DNA from: Gordionus sp. m RMFG-2023
Taxonomy: Eukaryota > Nematomorpha > Gordioida > Chordodea > Parachordodidae
Direction: 5' to 3'
NCBI RefSeq assembly: GCF_954871325.1
Contig: NC_088779.1
Location: forward strand, 19,284,846 to 19,348,845
Length of the DNA: 64,000 nucleotides
Positions 1 to 11,039 of the stretch are shown here, in pieces. The position numbers were made by a program, and so were the translations under genes. Below the pieces are notes generated by a model. It ran no database searches, had not been told where the DNA came from, and was given only the letters and a program-made list of their open reading frames with translations. Within the stretch, counting starts at the first letter, position 1, and every line of letters starts with the position of its first letter.

Positions 1-360
1 TTGATATTTCTTGAATTCAAATTCAACCTTTGCAGTTTTATATCTTAAAGCAGTATTAATTTCTCTAATTTTTTTGCAAAAAATTTCTAGACTATGGATT
101 TTTAATTATCCAGAGTTAGGATACTAAAATTATTTAAAGAATTATTAAATGTAGATGCATCCATTTTAAAAATATGTAAAATTATGGTAACTTTTGGAAT
201 TTTAGATTTTTGATTGGTTGAATTCTATAATGCATTTTAAATATGATTTTAAAATAGTAGAAAATAAAAATTCATCAAAATCCTGATTGACATTAAAAAA
301 TTACAAGAGTGATGTTGACCAATTTTTTAGAATAAAAAAGTATAAAATATGAAAGAAATT

Positions 361-488
361 TCTGCGCCGGCCGTGCGCCGCCGACATGAAAATCGGCGGC
401 GCACCAGCGTGATTTTCTTAAACAGCGGCGTTTTCGGCGTAACCAAAAAAGGTCGGCGACCGGCCAACGGCCAGCCGGCGCATAGGTC
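361..488. mobile_element. GC-rich inverted-end island with hairpin
   Basis: A GC-rich block in AT-rich DNA. TGCGCCGGC near the left end and its inverse GCCGGCGCA at the right. Within it GTGCGCCGCCGA (373-384) and TCGGCGGCGCAC (393-404) form a perfect 12-bp stem. Likely a MITE; the small open frame across it is not a gene. Confidence 0.55.
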
Positions 489-535
489 TAGATATACCCT
501 CATTATTTTTTATTTTTTACATGTGATGAGATAAC

Positions 536-830
536 GTTGGTTCAATTAATGTTTTAAAAAATATGTTAGCGTCAATATGTTTTTTCATGCAATGTGTTAT
601 TTTTCCAACTTTAAATCCTTCTTTGAGCAGGTTTTTAAATATTATTTAAAATTTGATTTTATGTATTCCATCATGTTTGGAATTTCAAACAATTTTCACA
701 TGAACTTTGAAAAATCTTAGAAAATAATATTGATTATCTAAGAATTATTATTAAGGATTTTTTTTCCGGGGAATTATTTTCCACTTACCTTTTATTTTTA
801 TTATCTACAGGGAAAAGACTAAATAAAAGG
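536..830 (+). repeat. Dispersed repeat R, copy 1
   Basis: ATGTGTTATTTTTCCAACTT and CATCATGTTTGGAATTT recur at 11110-11260 (+) and, reversed, at 62180-62310. Moderate similarity over 200-400 bp, non-coding. Class unknown. Confidence 0.6.
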
Positions 831-985
831 GAAATTTGTATATAATATTTATGTAATGCGTTACACTTTCGGGCGAATATCGCGTTACTTTTTTTTGCAA
901 GATAATAGGGACACGTTCCTTTTTCAAACGTAGTGAGTATCGCTTTTCTTTTCTGAGGTAATGTTTACAGCACTAATAATAACTA
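831..985. mobile_element. hAT-G-like terminal fragment
   Basis: GTAATGCGTTACAC, CGCGTTAC and GGTAATGTTTACAGCACTAA resemble the right end of hAT-G (GTTACTTTACAGCACTA). Confidence 0.5.
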
Positions 986-1599
986 ATTATCTGAAATATA
1001 TCTAATATGCTAAAAAATCATTATAAAATTTTATATCATATTTATAAGCTATAATTATTTTATTTGTTAGCTTCTAATAATCATTTAAAATTCCCTCCTG
1101 AGGTTTGGTTATTTTAATCTATTTGAATTCAATCATATATGGGGATATTGCAAGTTTCTTTGTATTTCTGCACTGTTCTAAAATTGTTCTAGGAATATTA
1201 CATTTAATCGATACTAATAATGTAAAATTTTTATTAATGATTATATCATCAATTACCAATTGAGTTTGTTCATCCTTTGCATTTTGACAAATAGGAATTT
1301 ATAAATATAGACCAATCAACACTTGGCTAGACAATACTCACCTGTCTATTATTATTACATGCCTTTATATGTATTTTAATAAAACTTATAGGCTTTAATT
1401 TTTTGTTTGAATAGTCATGTTTAGGGGTAAATTTTCTCACCAAACAAAAACGTGTTTAACGTGATTTTTCTTTTTGTATTTTTTTATATGGTTTTAATTT
1501 TTATTATCAATATAAGATATAATAATTTAAATTTTCATTATAATAAATTTTAATATATTTAAAAATGTTTGAAAAATATATAATAATACTATCTAAAAA
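986..1599. other. AT-rich DNA, nothing recognised
   Basis: Long A/T runs, no convincing coding frame or repeat ends. Confidence 0.6.
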
Positions 1600-1993
1600 A
1601 AAGAACGGAGATGGTGTGACGCAGGGAAACAAAAATGAAAAAGGAACGTAAGCGTTGTCTATGATAGCTCTTTGGCTAGAAGGCTACCATTGAAACTGAT
1701 ATAATTAGCTTTGTGAATCGCTATGGATAATCGTTGACGAAGAAAAAAACCCTCTCGAGGTTCTTCTGAGAGTTTGCTGATTTGTGATCCTAAGTTTTTG
1801 AAAAATGCTAAGGCGAGTTTGCCGAAGGTGCCAAAGTGGTTGATATGATTGGGATGAAGCAATGATCGTTTATTATTTCTGTGTATTTAGAAATTTTAAG
1901 TTGTTCCTTCTGGTCAAGGATGTTGATGGCGTGGTTGGATGGGGCCATGGGGTCAATACAGGAATAGTCCCATACCAAAAGTTGGCCTCTCCT

Positions 1994-3955
1994 TCATGGG
2001 ATTTGAGAGATCCCATCAGGACGTTTACCGTCAGATCTAAAAAGACCCTGTGGTTCTAACGTGGAAGGAATTTGGGCGGATTTCAGAGCATGTTGGATGA
2101 TTGTATTACATTGCTTGTGTCTGATGAATCGTCCATTGCAGGAGCGACAATGTAAACTATGTCTACCCTTCGAGTCAACTGGCGAGTTGCATCCTGAGCA
2201 GATGTGGGGGTGAGTGATGGAACAATTTAGACGAATGCCGATGGCATGGGTAAATTCATTGTTGGATAGTTGAAGCTGAAGATTGGTAGATGGGATGGCC
2301 TCAAGAAACTCATGTCCCGTACCATTGAGCAAGGAAGAGAATAGGGTGCGGTCGGTAGATTGCATGCTAGATAAGAGAGTTTCAACGCAGCGAGCAACCA
2401 CTGGTGCATCCCAGTCTTTCTGTTTATGGGTTGTGGGGGGATGAGAATCAGCATTGATCCTTGTTTTCCAAATATCCTTAGCCACGATTAAGGAAAGGTC
2501 TTCTTTAGAATTATGGGCGGTGGTTATTGGCTTTGTCAAGAGACTACTCGATATGAAAGTAGTTGTTGCTAAGTCAAGTGGAGATCTGATGCCGAGACCA
2601 CCAAATTTGGTTGGAAGAATTGCTTGGGCCCAAGCGGTTTCGTTGAATCTGATATTTACTATTTTTTCGGTTAAGTCCTTTATTCCTTTTTCGTACGTTT
2701 GGAGAGGAATAGGATATTTAAAAATTGGTGTTGACCGAAGTGCGTAAAGAATCCTTGGTATAAAAAAGAAATTTTTTAGCAAAAAAAAGGACTTGTGTGA
2801 TGGAAGAAGTGTAAAGATGTCCTCCAATTTAAGGAGTATGTCAAGTGTGGAATGAAGAAAGGTGCTTATTGCCTCGTGTCCTCCAACAGGCGATCCTAGA
2901 TGTGTTAATTCAACGCTTGATGTGAATTTGAAATCGTGAGTGTTGGGAGCATTAGAATTTAAAAGTGAGAATTCAGATTTGCTCTGGTTAAGCGAAAGTC
3001 CAATGGCTGTGCCCATTTCTTTAATTATGGTGACTGCTTTGGCAATTTCACTACTGGGACCACTCAAGATTCCATCATCAATATACCAAGCGTGGAGCGA
3101 TAGAGTACATGAAGAGTTTATTGATTTTATCATGTCATTGATTCCAAGACTAAAGAGAAGGGATCCGAGAGGGTCACCTTGTTGGATACCCTCGACAGAA
3201 AGTATCTTTTCTTTGTTGAATTGTAAGATTGTTGGTGATTGGTAGCAAGAGAAAAGAAATTTGGTATAAGCGGGGAAATGGAAGCAAGTTGAATGCAGGA
3301 ACGTGTTGCGCGAAAGAGTGTTGTAGGCGTTAGAGAAGTCAATTTTTACTAGGGATTCGTTTTTTGGGTTATTTTCAAGGTGAATTCTTGTTAAGTGCAC
3401 AGCGGCTTCACACCCACCAGGTATCCCTACACCAAGTTGATAGGGGCTTAGAATGTGTGCGGCATCGTGTTTGATTCTAGATGCGATTAATTTAGCGACT
3501 AATCTACGGTAAGTTGAACCAATGGCGATGGGCCGAATGTCCTTGTTTGGTTTTTGGAGTGCGATGAGTCTGGCACCGAATAGTAAGGGGGTAATAAAGC
3601 TGGGTACGTCTCCATTTAGGATTTTGTTGACTAAGTTTGTGATTTTAGTGAGAATTGAAACCTGTGTACAGATCACAGGAGAGGTAATGTCCTGTAAAAA
3701 AATTGGTCTAATCCCATCTAGACCATGAGCCGAATCCCGATGAAAAGATAGGATTGCTTTCCTTACTTCTTCCTGTGTGAAATCTGCTGCACAATGGGAG
3801 AAGGGTTGGGGCAATATTGGCATAAATATTGTTGTGGGATGCTTTGATCGAAGCTTAATTAAGGTTTCTAAATTGGATTCCGCCAGAGTGTCATTGGTTG
3901 AAATGAGTTTGAGGGCCCCATTGATATTAAGACTGTCAATTTTCTTCGAAATCAA
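1994..3955 (-). CDS. LINE reverse transcriptase with C-terminal endonuclease start
   Basis: 653-codon frame. RT motifs: KIDFSNAYNTL at about 204-214 (motif A), QQGDPLGSL at 258-266 (motif B) and YIDD at 291-294 (motif C, in place of the commoner YADD). A Cys/His cluster with CSGC, H.L.C, GR and RH follows near residue 590, then EPQGLF and GKRPDG, the start of a PD-(D/E)XK-like endonuclease as in R2/CRE-type LINEs. Translation ends at a TGA that replaces a Trp codon kept in the other copy. There is no good ATG; the frame is open upstream to about 3990 and may be reached from the previous frame. Confidence 0.85.
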   Translation of the reverse strand: MISKKIDSLNINGALKLISTNDTLAESNLETLIKLRSKHPTTIFMPILPQPFSHCAADFTQEEVRKAILSFHRDSAHGLDGIRPIFLQDITSPVICTQVSILTKITNLVNKILNGDVPSFITPLLFGARLIALQKPNKDIRPIAIGSTYRRLVAKLIASRIKHDAAHILSPYQLGVGIPGGCEAAVHLTRIHLENNPKNESLVKIDFSNAYNTLSRNTFLHSTCFHFPAYTKFLFSCYQSPTILQFNKEKILSVEGIQQGDPLGSLLFSLGINDMIKSINSSCTLSLHAWYIDDGILSGPSSEIAKAVTIIKEMGTAIGLSLNQSKSEFSLLNSNAPNTHDFKFTSSVELTHLGSPVGGHEAISTFLHSTLDILLKLEDIFTLLPSHKSFFLLKNFFFIPRILYALRSTPIFKYPIPLQTYEKGIKDLTEKIVNIRFNETAWAQAILPTKFGGLGIRSPLDLATTTFISSSLLTKPITTAHNSKEDLSLIVAKDIWKTRINADSHPPTTHKQKDWDAPVVARCVETLLSSMQSTDRTLFSSLLNGTGHEFLEAIPSTNLQLQLSNNEFTHAIGIRLNCSITHPHICSGCNSPVDSKGRHSLHCRSCNGRFIRHKQCNTIIQHALKSAQIPSTLEPQGLFRSDGKRPDGISQIP

Positions 3956-3978
3956 TGAGGCTTTTTGTTGAAGTGGGG

Positions 3979-4593
3979 TTATTTTTTTTTGTTTATGGGA
4001 TGTCTGAAGATTTGGGACTCATGAAGATGAGTGTTGATGTTTAAACAGGCATCTTTTATTTGTTGAGTTAATGATTTTTGGAGTGATATGTCAGGTATTT
4101 TGAAAGTATTGTACCCAAAGTTTAAAAATTTTAACCATTCTTCTTCTTTGTTAAAATTTTGCAAAAGAGAAGATATGCAGTTGCTGAGAGATTTAGCTAC
4201 TTGTATTCTCGCTCCTTTGGGTATTCTCGTTATGATACTTGGTTTTGTGGAGTTAAGAAAAATATCTGAGAATGAGGCACCAATTACTTCGTTTAAGGGA
4301 TAATCTATGAGAGGGGGGGGAAGCGAGTAAGTGATCTGAGAAAGAGGCGTGTGTTTTGAATGCGGACACCTGTTAGAGATTGGTCCATGAACAAAAAATT
4401 CTCCATCATTTGTTAAATGTATTGGTTTCATGCAGGATGGGCAGATTCTGCGTTCGTGGGGAATGGCCATAGGTATAAAAAATAAAAAAAAATGCTGCCA
4501 ATAATAAAGCAAAAGCACCTGTGAGAGGTCTGTTGATTGATGTGCAAAAATAGCGAAGGAATGATGAATATGTATGTCAGAAAAATCGAGCAA
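3979..4593 (-). CDS. LINE N-terminal zinc-binding frame
   Basis: 204 codons. A likely start is the internal Met at about residue 42 (near 4470), just before CPSC. The motif CPSC, a His near residue 69, and CPHS suggest a zinc-binding domain for nucleic-acid contact. The frame ends at 3979 in a run of nine A, immediately before the RT frame becomes readable in another frame. Could be a separate ORF1 or the N-terminus of one polyprotein. Confidence 0.65.
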   Translation of the reverse strand: MLDFSDIHIHHSFAIFAHQSTDLSQVLLLYYWQHFFLFFIPMAIPHERRICPSCMKPIHLTNDGEFFVHGPISNRCPHSKHTPLSQITYSLPPPLIDYPLNEVIGASFSDIFLNSTKPSIITRIPKGARIQVAKSLSNCISSLLQNFNKEEEWLKFLNFGYNTFKIPDISLQKSLTQQIKDACLNINTHLHESQIFRHPINKKK

Positions 4594-5289
4594 CGAGCGA
4601 GAAAGATGCTCAATATGAGAGGTTTCAAATAAAAAAAGGATTAATTATTAAAAATTTTTAAAATTTTCTAGAATTATTTTAAGAATTTATTTTAGTGTTT
4701 ATTTTTATAAATATTATATATTATTTGAGAAGGTATCATTCAATAAATGAACTTAGGTAAGGTACCCCCTCCTCCCCAATATTTTAAGGAAGGTAAATAA
4801 TCTTCACAGTCGGTATGACTAAATACTGTCTTGCTAAACTGTCTTGCTAAAAAGCAATTAATCATAATCAATCATAATTTGATGATATAATATCTTTTAA
4901 AAAAAAAATTTTCAAAAACATTTTTTTATTTTACATAAATCAATTTTTAATTAATTAAAAAATTGATATTAAATATAAATAATTTAAAATTCTATTTTTA
5001 CTTAGTATTATTGGAAAAAAAAATATATTTACTAGCTTATTACAACTTATATTTTATTTTTCAATTACAAAATTTAACATATTTATATCCATAAGAGGGC
5101 GCTAAATACATAAATAAGAAAATATATTCTTAGGAAACCAGAATAATTATTGGATAGCGATTTTTTTGTATTTGGGTGTAAATACATGTGAAAAACCTAA
5201 AAAAATTTTAAAAAATAGAGGTTTCTTTGAGATTTAATTAATGAGTAGGTTTAGAAAGCGAAAAATAGTAGAAAGTTTGTAAGGAACAT

Positions 5290-6061
5290 ATTGCTGGCGT
5301 TGATCAAAATCTCTTCATTTTTGGTTTATACGTGTATATTTAGGTGTTAAACATTATCCTAAAAAACATTTTGAAAATATTATGATTTGACCGAATGGCG
5401 AGCTCAAAACCGACCACTTACTAAATATTCGATCTACCAAATTTGGTAGTAATATTATTTGGAAAATGTTCATTTTTGGTTAATATATCTATAAATACGT
5501 GCAAATCATTATCCCAAAAAATATTTTAAAAATATCGTGATTTGACAGAAAACCGATTTGAAACCGGCCCAATGACTAAATACTGTCTTGCTGGCGTTAT
5601 ACATGGAAAATTCTTTATTTTTGGTTTATACGTGAACAATAACGTGTTAAGCATTATCCTAATTAATTTTTTGAAAATATTATGATTTGACCGAATGGCG
5701 AGCTCAAAACCGACTACTTACTAAATATTCGATCTACCATATTTGGTAGTAATATTATTTGAAAATTTTCATTTTTGGTTAATTTATCTATAAATACGTG
5801 CAAATCATTATCCTAAAAAATATTTTAAAAATATCGTGATTTGACCGATAACCGTTTTGAAACCGAAATACTGTCTTGCTGGCGTTATACATAAAAAATC
5901 TCTTCATTTTTGGTTTATACGTGAACAATAACGTGTTAAGCATTATCCTAATTAATTTTTTGAAAATATTATGATTTGACCGAATGGCGAGCTCAAAACC
6001 GACCACTTACTAAATATTCGATCTACCAAATTTGGTAGTAATATTATTTGGAAAATGTTCA
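5290..6061 (-). repeat. FB1 left arm: two dimeric units, inverted
   Basis: Same unit as the right arm in opposite orientation; the marker GTGCAAATCATTATCC occurs near 5496 and 5799. The arm ends abruptly at the GC-rich loop. Confidence 0.88.
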
Positions 6062-7100
6062 TCAGGCATTCCGGAGTGGTGGATTCCATCGCTATCAACC
6101 GCCTCCTGGCCCTCAAGCAACTCAGGAAGTGACGATTCGGCTATGTCCATCATCGCGGAATTAGATGACAGCATATATAGTACGGATGATCCTGGTATGC
6201 CCCAGGTGGGATCCGTTGCAGCCCCCGATCTTACCGGTATTCTAGCCGGTATTAATCGTCCTGGCAACCGCGGCATCTTCACGGACGCACAGCTAGAGGC
6301 CCTTCCCACGCTAAACATCAGCACCGCCAGGCTTACCTCAGGACCCCTCATGTCAAATTTTACCAGAAAGGTAGCCAGACGCGGATTTCAACCAAGACTG
6401 GACCACTTAAAAATCAATAATAATAATAACACCTTCTTCCGCCACAGTGGTCCAGTGTGTGTTCATAGGAAATATCGTGACATTATCCGACAACTCCTAG
6501 ACGCAGACATAATGGGGCCGTAAGACGACCCGTCTCAAATTTGCTCACCTCTTTACGTGATCCCAAAATCAGATGGTTCGCCTCGCGTCATTAGTGACTT
6601 CGCACAAGTATCCAAGAATTTTCTGCACTATCCCTTCAGGCTAAAGTCGATCCCCTTGATGTCGACTAAGCTGGACCAGGCCAAATACGCTTGCAAAATC
6701 GACATTCGATCGGCCTTCTTCTCCATCCCTTTAGCATCTAGCGTCGGCAAATTTTTTAGAATAAGATTCAATAATGCCAACTATGCATATAAAGTCTTGC
6801 CTATGGGTGCCTCCTTCAGCCCATATTGCCTCCAATCCATAATCCTGGATGCTTGTGCCAAAACCGTCAGAAACGCTTCCTACAATGTATATCTTGATGA
6901 CATTCTAATCTACGGTGACAATGAATTCAATGTCACATGGTCCACCAGGTCACTGCGTTGCACCCTAGAAGGATGGGGCCTTCAAATCGCGCCCGAGAAA
7001 TCAGTCTTGGATCCGACCGACCAAATCACCTACTTAGGAATCCCCATCAACCTAACGACCAAAACGATCCAGGCGGATACAAATACAAGACATAGGCTCT
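6058..7100 (+). mobile_element. Reverse-transcriptase fossil (DIRS-like or LTR kin) in FB1 loop
   Basis: A GC-richer block of about 1 kb reading on the + strand with PLYVIPKSDGSPRVISDF, KIDIRSAFFSIPL, KVLPMGASFSPY and VYLDDILIYG, the palm motifs of the DIRS/Ty3-type RT lineage. Preceded by a gag-like or linker stretch without a recognised domain. It is a broken fragment: no terminal repeats, RNase H, recombinase or integrase were seen. It lies exactly between the two inverted arms of FB1. Confidence 0.75.
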
Positions 7101-7102
7101 AA

Positions 7103-10084
7103 TATTTTCAAAAAACTAATTAGGATAATGCTTAACACGTTATTGTTCACGTATAAACCAAAAATGAAGAATTTTCTATGTATAACGCCAGCAAGACAAT
7201 ATTTCGGTTTCAAATCGGTTATCGGACAAATCGCGATATTTTTAAAATATTTTTTGGGATAATGATTTGCACGTATTTATAGATAAATTAACCAAAAATG
7301 AAAATTTTCCAAATAATATTACTACCAAATTTGGTAGATCGAATATTTAGTAAGTGGTAGGTTTTAGGCTCGGCATTCGGTCAAATCATAATATTTTCAA
7401 AAAATTAATTAGGATAATGCTTAACACGTTATTGTTCACGTATAAACCAAAAATAAAGAATTTTCCATGTATAACGCCAGCAAGACAGTATTTAGTCATT
7501 GGGCCGGTTTCAAATCGGTTTTCTGTCAAATCACGATATTTTTAAAATATTTTTTGGGATAATGATTTGCACGTATTTATAGATATATTAACCAAAAATG
7601 AACATTTTCCAAATAATATTACTACCAAATTTGGTAGATCGAATATTTAGTAAGTGGTCGGTTTTGAGCTCGCCATTCGGTCAAATCATAATATTTTCAA
7701 AATGTTTTTTAGGATAATGTTTAACACCTAAATATACACCTATAAACCAAAAATGAAGAGATTTTCTATGTATACCGCCAGCATGACAGTATTTCGGTTT
7801 CAAATCGGTTATCGGTCAAATCACGATATTTTTAAAATACTTTTTGGGATAATGATTTGCACGTATTTATAGATAAATAAACCAAAAATGATTATTTTCC
7901 AAATAAAATTACTACCAAATTTGGTAGATCGAATATTTAGTAAGTGGTCGGTTTTGAGCTCGCCATTCGAAATCATAATATTTTTTAGGATAATGTTTAA
8001 CACCTAAATATACACCTATAAACCAAATATGAAGAGATTTTCTATGTATAAGGCCAGCAAGACAGTATTTCGGTTTCAAAACGGTTATCGGTCAAATCAC
8101 GATATTTTTAAAATATTTTTTGGGATAATGATTTGCACGTATTTATAGATAAATTAACCAAAAATGAAAATTTTCAAATAATATTACTACCAAATATGGT
8201 AGATCGAATATTTAGTAAGTGGTCGGTTTTGAGCTCGCCATTCGAAATCATAATATTTTTAAAATATTTTTTAGGATAATGTTTAACACCTAAATATACA
8301 CCTATAAACCAAATATGAAGAGTTTCTATGTATAACGCCAGCAAGAGAGTATTTCGGTTTCAAATCGGTTATCGGTCAAATCACGATATTTTTAAAATAT
8401 TTTTTGGGATAATGATTTGCACGTATTTATAGATAAATAAACCAAAAATGATTATTTTCCAAATAAAATTACTACCAAATTTGGTAGATCGAATATTTAG
8501 TAAGTGGTCGGTTTTGAGCTCGCCATTCGAAATCATTATATTTTCAAAATATTTTTTAGGATAATGTTTAACACCTAAATATACACCTATAAACCAAATA
8601 TGAAGAGATTTTCTATGTATAAGGCCAGCAAGACAGTATTTCGGTTTCAAAACGGTTATCGGTCAAATCACGATATTTTTAAAATATTTTTTGGGATAAT
8701 GATTTGCACGTATTTATAGATAAATTAACCAAAAATGAAAATTTTCAAATAATATTACTACCAAATATGGTAGATCGAATATTTAGTAAGTGGTCGGTTT
8801 TGAGCTCGCCATTCGGTCAAATCATAATATATTCAAAAAATTAATTAGGATAATGCTTAACACGTTATTGTTCACGTATAAACCAAAAATAAAGAATTTT
8901 CTATGTATAACTCCAGCAAGACAGTATTTCGGTTTCAAATCGGTTATCGGTCAAATCACGATATTTTTAAAATATTTTTTGGGATAATGATTTGCACGTA
9001 TTTATAGATAAATTAACCAAAAATGAACATTTTCCAAATAATATTACTACCAAATTCGGTAGATCGAATATTTAGTAAGTGGTAGGTTTTGAGCTCGGCA
9101 TTCGGTCAAATCATAATATTTTGAAAATATTAATTAGGATAATGCTTAACACGTTATTGTTCACGTATAAACCAAAAATAAAGAATTTTCCATGTATAAC
9201 GCCAGCAAGACAGTATTTAGTCATTGGGCCGGTTTCAAATCGGTTTTCTATCAAATCATCATATTTTTAAAATATTTTTTGGGATAATGATTTGCACGTA
9301 TTTATAGATAAATAAACCTAAAATGATTATTTTCCAAATAATATTAACACCAAATTTGGTCGATCGAATATTTAGTAATTGGTGGGTTTTAAGCTCGGCA
9401 TTCGGTCAAATCATAATATTTTCAAAACAATTTTTATGATAATGTTTAACACCTAAATATACACGTATAAACCAAAAACGAAGAGATTTTCTATGTATAA
9501 CGCCAGCAAGACAGTATTTCGGTTTCAAATCGGTTATCGGTCAAATCGCGATATTTTTAAAATATTTTTTGGGATAATGATTTGCACGTATTTATAGATA
9601 AATTAACCAAAAATGAACATTTTCCAAATAATATTACTACCAAATATGGTAGATCGAATATTTAGTAAGTGGTCGGTTTTGAGCTCGCCATTCGGTCAAA
9701 TCATAATATTTTCAAAAAATTAATTAGGATAATGCTTAACACGTTATTGTTCACGTATAAACCAAAAATAAAGAATTTTCCATGTATAACGCCAGCAAGA
9801 CAGTATTTAGTCATTGGGCCGGTTTCAAATCGGTTTTCTGTCAAATCACGATATTTTTAAAATATATTTTGGGATAATGATTTGCACGTATTTATAGATA
9901 AATAAACCAAAAATGATTATTTTCCAAATAATATTAACACCAAATTTGGTCGATCGAATATTTAGTAATTGGTCGGTTTTACGCCTGGCATTTGGTCAAA
10001 TCATAATATTTTCAAAATATTTTTTAGGATAATGTTTAACACCTAAATATACACGTATAAACCAAAAATGAAGAGATTTTGATC
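7103..10084 (+). repeat. FB1 right arm: ten dimeric ~290-bp units
   Basis: The marker GGGATAATGATTTGCACG recurs near 7257, 7557, 7847, 8125, 8407, 8695, 8982, 9282, 9570 and 9872, a period of 278-302 bp. Each unit is a dimer of two related half-units of ~145 bp that share GGATAATG, AACCAAAAAT and GGTCAAATCA. Open frames of 60-89 codons inside the array are repeats of each other and are not genes. Confidence 0.9.
7322..7337. repeat. 16-bp perfect palindrome in FB1 unit
   Basis: CTACCAAATTTGGTAG is its own reverse complement. It recurs once per unit in both arms, intact or with one or two changes. Possible protein-binding site. Confidence 0.8.
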
Positions 10085-10570
10085 AACGCCAGCAATATGT
10101 TCCTTACAAACTTTCTACTATTTTTCGCTTTCTAAACCTACTCATTAATTAAATCTCAAAGAAACCTCTATTTTTTAAATTTTTTTTAGGTTTTTCACAT
10201 GTATTTACACCCAAATACAAAAAAATCGCTATCCAATAATTATTCTGGTTTCCTAAGAATATATTTTCTTATTTATGTATTTAACGCCCTCTTATGGATA
10301 TAAATATGTTAAATTTTGTAATTGAAAAATAAAATATAAGTTGTAATAAGCTAGTAAATATATTTTTTTTCCAATAATATTAAGTAAAAATAGAATTTTT
10401 TATTTGATATTTAATATCAATTTTTTAATTAATTAAAAATTGATTTATGTAAAATAAAAAAAATGTTTTTGAAAAATGTTTTTTAAAAGATATTATATCA
10501 TCAAATTTGATTAATTATGATTAATTGCTTTTTAGCATAACAGTTTAGCAAGACAGTATTTAGTCATACC

Positions 10571-11039
10571 CCTAATTCTAAGTGATGATTTAAACAGTAC
10601 CACGGTGCGATATAATGGTAGGGTGTAGAAAAAAGAGGAGAGTTGTCATCCCAAATTTTCCCCCAAGCACCACCGCTTACAAAAGAAATCCAATTTCTTT
10701 ACAAAAATTCTTAAGATGTAGATATCTTATCAGTGGCATATTTAAATAATTCGTTTTTAAGATGAAACGTCTATAAGTAAAAAAAAAGGCAAATGTTCCA
10801 AAGAATAATTTTTGAGATTTTCAGGTTTAATGATTAGTAAAACTCTTTCAAATATATAAATTCATTTTATTTATAATATCTATTCAAGGCGCATTCTCTC
10901 CTTTAAGTTCTACATCATGAGAACATAGGTAAAGATTTCTTCTTTTATATAACAAGTCCACATTACACTTTTATATTATAACTCATTCATTCAAACATAA
11001 AAGGTAGACCGAGGTAGGTCTTTTTGGCTTAAACCTAAA
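10571..11039. other. AT-rich DNA, nothing recognised
   Basis: Between FB1 and repeat R copy 2. No coding frame or transposon end identified. Confidence 0.55.

Larger units (their letters stand above)
1600..4640 (-). mobile_element. LINE copy 1, RT plus restriction-like endonuclease class
   Basis: Non-LTR retrotransposon read on the minus strand. Order: a zinc-binding N-terminal frame (4593-3979), reverse transcriptase (from 3955), then a Cys/His motif and a C-terminal restriction-like endonuclease running on to about 1660. Compared with the second copy at 12.6-14.3 kb, this copy has a TGA where the other has Trp (IPWKRG) at 1994, and a later shift around 1800-1830, so the last domain is broken. 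Ends are estimated from where coding similarity stops; no target duplication was found. Confidence 0.85.
4812..10570. mobile_element. FB1: foldback-like element with array-built inverted arms
   Basis: Both ends begin GGTATGACTAAATACTGTC (inverted). About 480 bp of non-repetitive inverted sequence at each end (4812-5290; 10085-10570) leads into arrays of a ~290-bp unit, inverted relative to each other: two units on the left, ten on the right. The loop at about 6062-7100 is much GC-richer and holds a reverse-transcriptase fossil. The architecture recalls foldback/Galileo elements. No target duplication was recognised (flanks ACAGTC and CCTAAT differ), and no transposase, so its class is inferred from shape only. 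Confidence 0.7.

Noticed and set aside
349-534. 61-codon + frame over the GC-rich island
   Set aside because: Arg-rich translation caused by GC-rich inverted repeats; no homology or start context.
7354-9860. Series of 60-89-codon frames in the FB1 arms
   Set aside because: Near-identical translations of a tandem non-coding unit, on both strands.
7103-10084. CRISPR array
   Set aside because: The repeats are contiguous ~290-bp units without spacers, in eukaryotic DNA.
4812-10570. FB1 as a Polinton/Maverick
   Set aside because: Long inverted ends alone are shared with foldback elements; no polymerase, integrase or capsid text, and the arms are tandem arrays.
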